Below, one piece after another: positions 1 through 9,100 of a DNA stretch of 45,670 nt. A program made the translations under genes and the position numbers. Source of the DNA: Nicoletella semolina. Lineage in GTDB: Bacteria; Pseudomonadota; Gammaproteobacteria; Enterobacterales; Pasteurellaceae. The stretch's first letter is position 1. Each line of letters begins with the position of its first letter. Location of the stretch: contig NZ_SLXJ01000016.1 in NCBI RefSeq assembly GCF_004345745.1, positions 1 through 45,670 of the forward strand. The letters run 5' to 3'. Under the pieces are notes generated by a model. That model did no database searches. It saw nothing but the letters and a program-made list of their open reading frames with translations, and was not told the origin of the DNA.

Positions 1-1
1 T

Positions 2-73
2 GGTAGGGTGTTGCGTGGCTTTCTTTTTTTCCTCTTTTCTCTTTTAGTAAAGGGAAAGACAGCTAAAAAGTAA
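2..73 (+). CDS. Possible C-terminal end of an upstream gene (partial)
   Basis: Reading frame 2 is open from the window edge to a TAA at 71-73. It encodes about 23 residues: a hydrophobic stretch (GFLFFLFSLL) followed by a basic tail (VKGKTAKK). A good terminator hairpin follows 35 bases later, which fits the end of a gene or operon that lies mostly outside the window. The fragment is too short to identify, and the other forward frames close sooner. It could be chance. Confidence 0.2.
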   Translation, partial: GRVLRGFLFFLFSLLVKGKTAKK

Positions 74-107
74 AAAGAACGTTCTTATCTATTTACGATA
101 ATCCAGT

Positions 108-137
108 CCCCTCAAGTTTCGGCTTGGGGGGATTTTT
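108..137 (+). terminator. Rho-independent terminator of the upstream gene
   Basis: A 9-base arm CCCCTCAAG (108-116), a 6-base loop and the arm CTTGGGGGG (123-131) pair with a single U-G wobble. They are followed by ATTTTT. This would end transcription entering from the left before tyrR. Confidence 0.6.
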
Positions 138-139
138 GT

Positions 140-157
140 TGTAAACAAAAATTTCCG
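140..157. promoter_or_regulatory. Weak candidate TyrR box
   Basis: TGTAAA, six bases, then TTTCCG. The known TyrR operator is TGTAAA-N6-TTTACA. The left arm is perfect, the right arm matches 4 of 6, and the G and C regarded as invariant in TYR boxes are both in place. It lies about 120 bases upstream of tyrR, so autoregulation is possible. AT-rich DNA makes such partial matches common. Confidence 0.25.
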
Positions 158-278
158 TTTTTGCTTGTTCGAGAGTATGATCATAGTATGCTAAGCGGTG
201 AGATTGGATAAAATATTTACACATCGTAAAGTTGAAAGTCTCGAATAGGCAAAACGTGGAGAAGGATAGGGGCAATGT

Positions 279-1487
279 ATGCGATTGGCGATTGAATGTA
301 TTGACTCAATTAAGTCAGCACAACAGATTTTAGGCTTATTGATTATTGAGAAGGTTAATTTTGAGAGCTTTGAGATAAGAAAATGTGTAGAAAAGGAAAT
401 GACCTATTTACATACAGAAACATTGTGTAAGGCACAGCAGAAACGGTTGATAGGCTTGATTACACAGCTTTCGGGAGTTGTTGCGGTTAATTTAATTGAA
501 GAGCTGTCGCCATTTATGTCAAATCAACGCAGTGAATTTGATTATCTTGTGGCTCAAGATCTCAAAATGAAAGCGGTGGTTGAACAGGCGAAAAAATTTG
601 CTCGGTTAAATGCACCATTGTTAATTCAAGGCGAAACAGGAACTGGCAAGGATATCTTTGCAAAAGCCTGTCATCAATTTAGTGGTCGTCGTTCACAAAA
701 ATTTATTGCCGTTAATTGTGCGGGCTTGCCAAAAGATGAAGCAGAAAGTGAGATGTTTGGCTATCATAGTCAGAGCGAGGGGCGAAAAAGTGTTGGTTTT
801 TTTGAATATGCTAATGGCGGTACGGTATTGCTTGATTCTGTCGCAGAATTGTCTCTTGAAATGCAAGCCAAGTTGTTACGTTTTTTGAATGATGGCTCGT
901 TTCGCCGTGTGGGCGAAGATCGAGAAATTCAGGTTGATGTGCGAGTGATTTGTACTTCACAAAAACCGCTAGAACGGTGGGTTGCAGAAGGGAAAATGCG
1001 AGAGGATTTATACCATCGTTTGAACGTGTTGGTGTTGAATTTGCCGCCATTGCGTGAGCGTCGCAAGGATTTGCCATTATTAGTTGAGGATTTTATTCAA
1101 CAAATTAGTCAGCAACTTGCGATCACGCCGCCCCCCTATTCCACGCAATTTGTTCAGGCTATATTGGGTTACCCTTGGTCGGGTAATTTGCGTGAACTCT
1201 ATAACAGCTTGTACCGTGCCTGTTCAATGGCAAATGGTCAGTTACGAATTGAGGATTTGAATTTGCCCAAAGAGCGTATTTTTGAGACTCATTTTGTCGA
1301 TGAGATAGATGTGGATAGTTTCGAGCAAATCTCGCTTGAGGAATGTCTGAATCAGTTTGAAGCAAGATTGTTGAGTAAGTTTTATGCAAAATACCCAAGT
1401 ACACGCAAATTAGCACAGCGTTTAGGATTGTCGCATACTGCTGTGGCAAATAAGTTACGGGCTTATGGGATTGGGAAACATAAGTGA
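279..1487 (+). CDS. tyrR: TyrR-type transcriptional regulator
   Basis: DNA-binding regulator of aromatic amino acid genes in enterics. The 402 residues show an N-terminal ACT-like segment (about 1-75), an AAA+ domain with the P-loop GETGTGKD near residues 118-125, and a C-terminal helix-turn-helix (STRKLAQRLGLSHTAVANKL) very close to that of E. coli TyrR. The GAFTGA loop needed to contact sigma-54 is absent, as expected for TyrR, which works with sigma-70. E. coli TyrR has about 513 residues; the PAS domain that lies between the ACT and AAA+ parts there is missing here. The ATG at 279 follows AGGGG with 6-base spacing. An ATG at 275 is in another frame and closes quickly. The stop codon touches the sapA start, so the two are likely co-translated. 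Confidence 0.88.
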   Translation: MRLAIECIDSIKSAQQILGLLIIEKVNFESFEIRKCVEKEMTYLHTETLCKAQQKRLIGLITQLSGVVAVNLIEELSPFMSNQRSEFDYLVAQDLKMKAVVEQAKKFARLNAPLLIQGETGTGKDIFAKACHQFSGRRSQKFIAVNCAGLPKDEAESEMFGYHSQSEGRKSVGFFEYANGGTVLLDSVAELSLEMQAKLLRFLNDGSFRRVGEDREIQVDVRVICTSQKPLERWVAEGKMREDLYHRLNVLVLNLPPLRERRKDLPLLVEDFIQQISQQLAITPPPYSTQFVQAILGYPWSGNLRELYNSLYRACSMANGQLRIEDLNLPKERIFETHFVDEIDVDSFEQISLEECLNQFEARLLSKFYAKYPSTRKLAQRLGLSHTAVANKLRAYGIGKHK

Positions 1488-3160
1488 TGAGTAAGATGAA
1501 TAAGATAAGACAAGCGGTCAGATATACGCTTTTTTTTGCAATTTTTTTCTTAAATTTGACCGCCTATGCTAACTCGGCTTCCTCTTCTTCCATTGCCGTT
1601 GTTCCCAGTATATTACGAGAGCAAAGTTTAATTTTTTGTACGCATTCATCAGATTTAGTAGACGAGCAAATCTACGATAAATTAATTGAGTTTGACCCTA
1701 TTGAAAACAAGTTTATGCCTGCGTTGGCATCGCACTTTGAGGTGAGTGAAGACGGGCTATCGGTAACCCTATTTTTACGTCCAAATGTGGCTTTTCATCA
1801 GACAAAATGGTTTACGCCCACTCGCTTTTTGAATGCTGACGATGTTGTGTTTTCGTTAAACCGAATGTTAGACGAGCCTGCTTTAAAGCAATCTAATCTG
1901 GATACTAAGATTGTATCAATGACTGCTTTGGCAGATGATGTGATAAACATTCAATTGGCTGAACCCAATGCTTCATTATTGACTTATTTGGCAAGCCAGT
2001 ATGGGAGTATTTTGTCGAAAGAATATGCGTTGCAGCTTGAGGCTGGTAATAATTTGCGACAATTAGATCTGTTGCCTGTTGGGACAGGGGCTTATCAGTT
2101 AAGTTTTGATGGTGAATATCAACAAAATGATTATGTGCGTTTGACTCCTCATTTAGGCTATTGGGGAGAAAAGGCGAATGTGGCAAATGTAATTGTGGAT
2201 TTTTCAACTACTAGCACGGGAAGAATGGCAAAATTTTTAAATGGCGAATGTGATATTGTGGCGTTCCCCGAACCCAGCCAATTATTGATTTCTCCATTTT
2301 TATCTAAACAATACTCTTCTAATCCGCTACGAGCTCGTCTAGCAAAAGAGGGATATATGGTAGAGAGCCAAGGGGCAAATATAGCTTTTTTAGCGTTTAA
2401 TATGAGACGGTCTAAAATGCAAGATAGGGCGTTACGTCAGCAGATTGCACAGTCAATTGTTCGTGAGCGGTTGGCAAAGGTGCTATTTTATGGATTGGCA
2501 GAGCCTGCTTATACGATGTTGCCAAAGCTGTTTTGGGAAAAAGGGCAAACTGTGGTAGGAGAGCAAGTGATAGACAATGTGGCACAACCTAATGGGGTAT
2601 CAACGAGTGTTATTCGTAAAAATTTACAGGAAACTGACCGCTTATCTGATTTACCAGCCAATTCGTTGTTATTGTGGGTTGTGGACGAAAATCAGGCTCA
2701 CCATTTGCATTCGCTGAAGATGGCGGAGTTAATCAGAGCGGATTTAGCGAGAAGTGGTTTGAACTTAAAGGTGCGTAAAGTTAGCCGAGCATATTTTATT
2801 CAGCAATTGCAGCAAGGGCAGGCGGATTATGATTTAATTTTGTCAAGCTGGTTGGCAGATAATGCTGATCTTGATCGTTTTCTAACGCCATTGTTAAGTT
2901 GTCAAGCACAGCATTCGGTAACGAATTTGGCAAATTGGTGTGATCCCAAACTGGATTTGTTATTAGATGCGGTGGGGTTAAGCGAAGAAAGTGAAGTTCG
3001 CCAATTGCTGTATCAGCAGATACAAAAGCGGTTAATTGAGACGTTGCCTATTTTGCCGTTAGTGAATGTGAAGCAGGCATTGTTGGTGAGAAATAATGTG
3101 AAACAAGTCCGCTTAACGCCATTTGGTCAGGTCAATTTGTCGCACATTAGAGTGGAATAA
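1487..3160 (+). CDS. sapA: SapA, periplasmic peptide-binding protein of the Sap ABC importer
   Basis: Periplasmic solute-binding protein of the SBP_bac_5 (oligopeptide/dipeptide) family. In Pasteurellaceae and Salmonella, Sap systems are linked to uptake of antimicrobial peptides and, in H. influenzae, haem. About 557 residues: a signal peptide with a basic start and a long hydrophobic core (TLFFAIFFLNLTAYA), then a two-lobed binding-protein sequence. The first codon choice is uncertain: GTG at 1484, ATG at 1487 (overlapping the last base of the tyrR stop) or ATG at 1496, which would give the most ordinary signal peptide. A perfect uptake signal sequence (1510-1520) lies inside the signal-peptide codons. 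First gene of sapABCD. Confidence 0.85.
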   Translation: MSKMNKIRQAVRYTLFFAIFFLNLTAYANSASSSSIAVVPSILREQSLIFCTHSSDLVDEQIYDKLIEFDPIENKFMPALASHFEVSEDGLSVTLFLRPNVAFHQTKWFTPTRFLNADDVVFSLNRMLDEPALKQSNLDTKIVSMTALADDVINIQLAEPNASLLTYLASQYGSILSKEYALQLEAGNNLRQLDLLPVGTGAYQLSFDGEYQQNDYVRLTPHLGYWGEKANVANVIVDFSTTSTGRMAKFLNGECDIVAFPEPSQLLISPFLSKQYSSNPLRARLAKEGYMVESQGANIAFLAFNMRRSKMQDRALRQQIAQSIVRERLAKVLFYGLAEPAYTMLPKLFWEKGQTVVGEQVIDNVAQPNGVSTSVIRKNLQETDRLSDLPANSLLLWVVDENQAHHLHSLKMAELIRADLARSGLNLKVRKVSRAYFIQQLQQGQADYDLILSSWLADNADLDRFLTPLLSCQAQHSVTNLANWCDPKLDLLLDAVGLSEESEVRQLLYQQIQKRLIETLPILPLVNVKQALLVRNNVKQVRLTPFGQVNLSHIRVE

Positions 3161-3177
3161 CAGAGAGTGAGAGAAAA

Positions 3178-4143
3178 ATGTGGAATGCCTTTATTCGTCA
3201 AATATTTCTGACGCTGATTACATTAACCATTCTATCTTTTATTAGCTATCATATTTTATTGCGTGATCCGCTCAGTTCGCTTGCCCAAGAAAACTATTTT
3301 TGGGGCTATTGGCTATATTTGACGGCTTTGCTACGAGGTGATTTAGGAGTGAGTTATCAGACAGGGGAGCAGATTATTCAGCAGATTTTAGTTGTTTTTC
3401 CTACTACCTTATCGCTTTGCTTATCAGCTTCATTTTTGTCGTTGTTATTGGGGATTCCACTGGGCTTTGGGGTGGCGATTAAGCATGAGACGGTGATTGG
3501 GCGTTTTTTGATTGCAATGGGGAATGTCAGTTTTGCGATTCCTGTTTTTTGGCTGGCGATTGTGTTGTTAGCCTATGCATCGCTTGAGCAATGGAGCATT
3601 TCCGCTGTGGGCGAACTGCACCCTATTTATGATGTGCCAGCGGTAACTGGGGTAAAAATTATTGATATTTTCTTGTCGGATTCACCCTATAAATTGGCGA
3701 TGATACAAAATGCGTTACAACATTTAGCTCTACCCACGTTGATTTTATCTATACCTGCGACATTAGAAATTTTACGCATTACACATCTGCGAGCGAGCTA
3801 TGTGATGCAGCAAAATTATGTCAAAGTGGCCAAGGCAAGAGGCTGGTCGCCGTTAAAAGTATGGCGTACGCATATTCTTGGCAATACGCTTTTTCCTCTT
3901 ATTCCGTCGATAGCTCGTAATATTACCTTGATTTTTGCTTTTGGAATGTTGATTGAAAATGTGATGAGTTGGGGAGGGATTGGACGTTGGATTATTACCG
4001 CACTTAATTTGCAGGATTATCGTGCGATTTCAGCAGGGGTGATGGCGATTGGAGGCTTTATTTTGATGATTGATTTGCTGGCTCGAATACTCACCACAAT
4101 GCTTGACCCTTATCAGAAAAAGGATTGGTATGTTAAATCGTGA
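3178..4143 (+). CDS. sapB: SapB, permease subunit of the Sap peptide importer
   Basis: Inner-membrane permease of the BPD_transp_1 (DppB/OppB-like) family. The 321 residues hold about six hydrophobic spans, starting with one at residues 7-27. The cytoplasmic EAA-type coupling loop (YVKVAKARGWSPLKVWRTHI) that contacts the ATPase lies near residue 217-236. It starts 18 bases after sapA, with a purine-rich ribosome site just upstream, and its 3' end overlaps the start of sapC by 14 bases in another frame. It pairs with SapC to form the transmembrane pore. Confidence 0.87.
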   Translation: MWNAFIRQIFLTLITLTILSFISYHILLRDPLSSLAQENYFWGYWLYLTALLRGDLGVSYQTGEQIIQQILVVFPTTLSLCLSASFLSLLLGIPLGFGVAIKHETVIGRFLIAMGNVSFAIPVFWLAIVLLAYASLEQWSISAVGELHPIYDVPAVTGVKIIDIFLSDSPYKLAMIQNALQHLALPTLILSIPATLEILRITHLRASYVMQQNYVKVAKARGWSPLKVWRTHILGNTLFPLIPSIARNITLIFAFGMLIENVMSWGGIGRWIITALNLQDYRAISAGVMAIGGFILMIDLLARILTTMLDPYQKKDWYVKS

Positions 4144-5020
4144 TGAAGTTGAACAATTTCGGCAGGTGGCTTATTTTTCGCAATTTTGGCGTGAACTAAA
4201 ACGAGATCCGATTGCATTAGTCAGTATCTATCTCTTTTCAATGTTGTTGGTATTGGTTCTTTTGGGAAGGGGGCTTGCCCCTTATGCGGCAGAGAGCCAG
4301 TTTATTGGCAAGGAATTGTTGCCACCATTTTGGCACGCTCTTGGGCAATTTAGTCATTTTTTGGGTACAGATGATTTAGGGCGAGATATTTTCAGCCGTA
4401 TTTTATATGGATTTCATTATACTGCAGGGGCTGCATTAGCGATTACTTTTGTGATTGCCTTTTTGGGGGGGCTGATTGGCATTTTAGCAGCCCTTAAAAA
4501 AGGGAGTTCTTTTACGTTATTAAATCATCTGTTTGATACGTTTTTATTTACGCCTATTTTGTTGATTGCGATTATCATCGCCACGTTAATGGAGCCGAGT
4601 TTAGTCAATGCGGTGTTGGCAGTTTTTTTGGCGATGTTGCCACATTTTAGCCACAAAATTTATCAAGCTACCCAGCAAGAATTAGCTAAAGATTATGTGA
4701 TAATGCTACGTTTAGAAGGAGTAACCCATTGGCAACTTGTTGTAGAGGTGATTTTGCCGAATTTAATTATTGTGGCATTAAAAGAGCTGTCGTACATTTT
4801 TTCGATCGCTGTGTTGGATATTAGTGCTTTGAGTTTTATTGGGTTAGGGGCTCAAAGTCCAATGCCTGAGTGGGGGGCGATGATTCGTGATTCAATGGAG
4901 TTGATTTATCTTTCGCCTTGGGCTGTGATTTTATCTGGGGTTGCGATTATTCTTGTGATTTTTATTGTCACGTTGTTTGGTAACAGTATGGTACGAGTAT
5001 TGGAAAAATACCGTTATTAA
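4130..5020 (+). CDS. sapC: SapC, permease subunit of the Sap peptide importer
   Basis: Second permease, DppC/OppC-like. I start it at the ATG at 4130 (MLNRDEVEQF), giving 296 residues, the usual SapC size. The longer frame from 4070 would run deep into sapB and add a non-homologous leader. It shows the N-terminal OppC-type helix (DPIALVSIYLFSMLLVLVLL), the conserved HFLGTDDLGRDIFSR segment after it, and a coupling loop (YVIMLRLEGVTHWQLVVEVI). The coding region overlaps sapB by 14 bases, indicating translational coupling. Confidence 0.88.
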   Translation: MLNRDEVEQFRQVAYFSQFWRELKRDPIALVSIYLFSMLLVLVLLGRGLAPYAAESQFIGKELLPPFWHALGQFSHFLGTDDLGRDIFSRILYGFHYTAGAALAITFVIAFLGGLIGILAALKKGSSFTLLNHLFDTFLFTPILLIAIIIATLMEPSLVNAVLAVFLAMLPHFSHKIYQATQQELAKDYVIMLRLEGVTHWQLVVEVILPNLIIVALKELSYIFSIAVLDISALSFIGLGAQSPMPEWGAMIRDSMELIYLSPWAVILSGVAIILVIFIVTLFGNSMVRVLEKYRY

Positions 5021-5059
5021 ATCCCCCTCAAAGTGGTAGAAATAGGAAGCATAAAATAA

Positions 5060-6094
5060 ATGGCATTGTTAGATATTCGTCATCTCACTATCGAAATTGA
5101 TACCCCAAATGGGCGGATTAAAATGGTTGATAATATCAATTTAACCGTTGCTAGAGGGGAAATTTGCGGTTTGGTGGGGGAGTCTGGATCAGGCAAGAGT
5201 TTAATTGCAAAAGTGATTTGTGGTTTAATCAAAGATGATTGGATTATCAGTGCTGACCGTTTCCGTTTTAATGATGTTGAGCTACTTAAACTCACGCCAG
5301 CCCAAAGGCGTAAGCTGGTAGGTGATCAGATTTCGATGATTTTCCAAGATCCACTTTCTTGTTTAAATCCAAGTCAGCCAATTGGTCAGCAACTTGTGGC
5401 AACGATTCGTTTTAAGGGCAAATGGTGGCAGTGGTTTGGTTGGAAAAAACGTAAAGCGGTGGAATTGCTCCACCGTGTGGGGATTAAGGATCATCAAGAT
5501 ATTATGCAGAGTTATCCGTCTGATATTACACAAGGCGAAGCTCAAAAAGTAATGATTGCAATGGCGGTGGCAAACCAGCCTCGCTTGTTGGTAGCTGATG
5601 AGCCAACTAATACAATGGAAGCCACGACTCAATTGCAAATTTACCGTTTGTTATCAAGTATGAATAAAAACTTGGATACTTCAATTATTTTGGTCAGTAA
5701 CAGTATGGTTGCTATACATCATTGGGTGGATACATTTAACGTGCTGTATTGTGGACAGACCGTTGAAATAGCAAGTAAAGATGTCATTATGCAGATGCCT
5801 TATCACCCCTACACAAATGCCTTGTTACATAGTGAGCCTGATTTTTCACAACCTTTGCTGTTTAAAGGACAGCTCAATACGTTAAAGGGCAGTATGCCGA
5901 TGTTACAGAATATGCCGATTGGTTGCCGTTTAGGCCCTCGATGTCCTTTTTCTCAAAAAAAATGTACGGTAAAACCGCCATTGCGTAAGTTTAAGCAGCA
6001 CGAATTTGCTTGCCATTTTCCAGTGAATTTCCAAGAGCAGGCTTTTTTAAAAAAACTGGATATGTCGCCTGTTGTAATAAGTGAAAAAAATTAA
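5060..6094 (+). CDS. sapD: SapD, ATPase subunit of the Sap peptide importer
   Basis: ABC ATPase of the oligopeptide family, 344 residues. It has Walker A GESGSGKS near residue 40, a Q-loop (ISMIFQDPLSCLNPSQ), Walker B LLVADEPTN and the C-terminal OppD/F-type extension with cysteines (CRLGPRCPFSQKKC). The signature motif is the SapD-type ITQGEAQK instead of LSGGQ; E. coli SapD is likewise atypical (EGECQK). In enterics SapD works with a second ATPase, SapF, encoded next to it. Here hrpA follows after 42 bases and no sapF is present in the window. SapD must therefore act as a homodimer, use a distant SapF, or be shared with another transporter. Confidence 0.87.
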   Translation: MALLDIRHLTIEIDTPNGRIKMVDNINLTVARGEICGLVGESGSGKSLIAKVICGLIKDDWIISADRFRFNDVELLKLTPAQRRKLVGDQISMIFQDPLSCLNPSQPIGQQLVATIRFKGKWWQWFGWKKRKAVELLHRVGIKDHQDIMQSYPSDITQGEAQKVMIAMAVANQPRLLVADEPTNTMEATTQLQIYRLLSSMNKNLDTSIILVSNSMVAIHHWVDTFNVLYCGQTVEIASKDVIMQMPYHPYTNALLHSEPDFSQPLLFKGQLNTLKGSMPMLQNMPIGCRLGPRCPFSQKKCTVKPPLRKFKQHEFACHFPVNFQEQAFLKKLDMSPVVISEKN

Positions 6095-6136
6095 GAAATA
6101 GCTTAGAAAGCAAAATTAGATTTAAAGAAGCATAAA

Positions 6137-9100
6137 ATGAAAAAGATAGATAACCCTAGAGGTTCCAGCGTGATTCGTCCAAAAGCGGCGAGATCGAATT
6201 CTGAACAGTATAGCCCAGCACAACAAGCATTACGGTCTCAACTCAACAACCTGACCTTGGTTGATGAGCGTCATTTGATTAGTCGCATAAAAGGGATTGG
6301 TCGCCTAAAAAAAGCAGCGTTGCAAGCAGCTGAAATTGCAAAAATAGAAGAACAATTGACCGCTTGTCAGACTCGATTTACCGCTCGTCAATTGCAACAA
6401 CAGACCATTGCGATCGATTATCCTGATTTACCTGTTTCTGCTCGTCGAGAGGAAATCCTAAAGTTAATTGCAGAAAATCAAGTGGTGGTGATCGCAGGTG
6501 AAACAGGATCAGGTAAAACCACCCAGCTACCGAAGATGTGCTTAGAGCTAGGGCGTGGTGTGCGAGGCTTGATTGGACATACTCAACCTCGTCGCCTAGC
6601 CGCTCGTTCGGTGGCAAATCGCATTGCAGACGAGCTAAAAAGCGAGATGGGCGGAACGGTTGGTTATAAGGTGCGTTTTAACGATCAGATAAGTGAAAAT
6701 ACGTTGGTGAAATTGATGACAGACGGCATTTTGCTGGCTGAAATTCAGCAGGATCGCTACCTCAATCAGTATGACACGCTGATTATCGATGAAGCTCACG
6801 AACGTTCGTTGAACAATGACTTTATTTTAGGCTATCTCAAACAAATTTTGCCCAAACGTCCTGATCTTAAAGTGATCATCACTTCTGCTACCATTGATGT
6901 GGAACGTTTTTCCCGTCATTTTAACAATGCACCAATCATTGAAGTCTCTGGACGAACTTTTCCTGTGGAAGTTCGCTATCACCCTGTTGTGGAGGAAGAA
7001 GATCAAGACCAGTTACAAGGTATTTTGAATGCCGTTGATGAGCTACAAGCCGAAGGGCGAGGCGATATTTTAATTTTTATGAGCGGTGAGCGGGAAATTC
7101 GTGATACGGCGGAGGCGTTGGAAAAACAGAATTTGAGGCTAACTGAAATTTTGCCGTTATTTGCGCGCTTATCAGCACAAGAGCAGCAGCGGATTTTTCA
7201 GCCAAGCAGTTTAAATCGGATTATTTTAGCCACCAATGTGGCAGAAACCTCGCTAACCATTCCGAATATTAAATATGTGATTGATACAGGAACGGCTCGT
7301 ATTTCTCGTTATAGCTATCGAACTAAAGTGCAGCGTTTACCGATTGAGCCAATTTCACAAGCCTCCGCTAACCAGCGAAAAGGGCGTTGTGGGCGAACGA
7401 GTGAGGGGATCTGTATTCGCCTTTATTCAGAAGAAGATTTCAACGCACGGCCTGAATTTACCGATCCTGAAATTTTGCGAACCAATCTTGCTTCGGTGAT
7501 TTTGCAAATGACCTCACTGGGATTATCCGATATTGAGGCATTTCCATTTGTGGATCGTCCTGATACGAGACAGGTGCAAGACGGTATTCGTTTGTTGGAA
7601 GAACTAGGGGCAATAGTTGGGGCGCCACGTTTTGCGTGTGAAAAGGCGAATAAATTGACGACAATCGGTCGCCAACTTGCCCAATTGCCTATCGATCCCC
7701 GTTTAGGGCGTATGGTGATTGCGGCAAGCCAAAATGGTGCATTGCACGAAGTGATGATAATTGTGTCTGCTTTATCCATTCAAGATCCCCGTGAGCGTCC
7801 GCAAGAACGCCAGCAAGCCGCAGATGAAAAACACCGCCGTTTTGCAGATAAAGAATCGGATTTCTTAGCGTTTGTCAATTTATGGCATTATATTCAGGCA
7901 GAGCAAAAAATATTGAGCAAAAATCAGCTCCGCAAACAGTGTCAGAAAGATTTCCTAAATTATCTGCGTGTGCGTGAATGGCAGGATATTTATCATCAGC
8001 TACGTTTGAGCGTGCGAGAAATGGGATTGCCGATTAATAGCGAGCCTGCAAATTTTCAGCAAATTCACACCGCTTTATTGACGGGATTGTTGTCGCATAT
8101 CGGTATAAAAGATAATGAAAAAATGCATTATTTAGGGGCAAGAAATGCGCATTTTTATGTATTCCCAAATTCAGTCCTTTTTAAAAAACAGCCTAAATGG
8201 TTGATGGCATCAGAATTGGTTGAGACCACGAAACTTTGGGCGAGAACAGCTGCAAAAATCGAGCCAGAGTGGATTGAACCCTTGGCTCAGCATTTAATTA
8301 AGCGAAGCTACAGCGAACCGCATTGGTCAAAATCTCGTGGTGCGGTGATGGCGTATGAAAAAGTGTCGCTGTATGGGATTCCGATTGTGTCAAATCGTTT
8401 AGTGAGTTATGCGACAATCGATCCCGTAGTGAGCCGTGAGATTTTTATTCGCTCGGCAATGGTGGAAGGTGATTGGCATAATAATTACAAATTTTTTAAA
8501 GAAAATCACCGCTTGATCAAAGAGGTGGAAGCGTTGGAGCATAAAGCTCGTCGCCGAGATATTTTGGTTGATGAGCAGACGCTCTTTGAGTTTTACGATC
8601 AGCGAGTGGGAACAGAAGTGGTGTCCAGCCGCCATTTTGATAGTTGGTGGAAAAAGGCTAGCCAACAAGATCCAGAACAATTGAATTTTGAGAAATCATT
8701 CTTGATGAATGAAAATGCTCAGACTGTGAGTGATTTGGATTTTCCTAATTTTTGGTATCAAGGCAATCTTAAATTGAAATTGAGTTATCAATTTGAATTG
8801 GGACAAGATCACGATGGGGTCACGGTGCATATTCCGCTGCCATTGCTAAATCAAGTGGAGCCAGAAGGCTTTGACTGGCAAATCGCAGGGTTGCGTCAAG
8901 AGCTTGTGGTGGCATTAATTAAATCGTTGCCGAAAACCTTACGCCGAAATTTTGTGCCTGCTCCCAATTATGCACAGGCATTTTTGGCGAGGGTTGAGCC
9001 TTATAAACAACCATTATTAGTCAGTTTAAGTCAAGAATTGCGTAAAATGACAGGCGTTACTGTTGAGACTAGCGTTTGGGATTTAACTCAACTTGCCTCA

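Noticed and set aside
93-275. Minus-strand open frame of 60 codons before tyrR
   Set aside because: It runs through the terminator hairpin and possible TyrR box, has no ribosome site and no protein-like composition.
3997-4005. An ACCGCACTT core as evidence for the H. influenzae uptake dialect
   Set aside because: It is an isolated match inside sapB; the ACAAGCGGT type outnumbers it many times in the window.
7423-7779. Minus-strand open frame of 118 codons inside hrpA
   Set aside because: It overlaps conserved helicase motif VI and following codons; it is a by-product of hrpA codon use.
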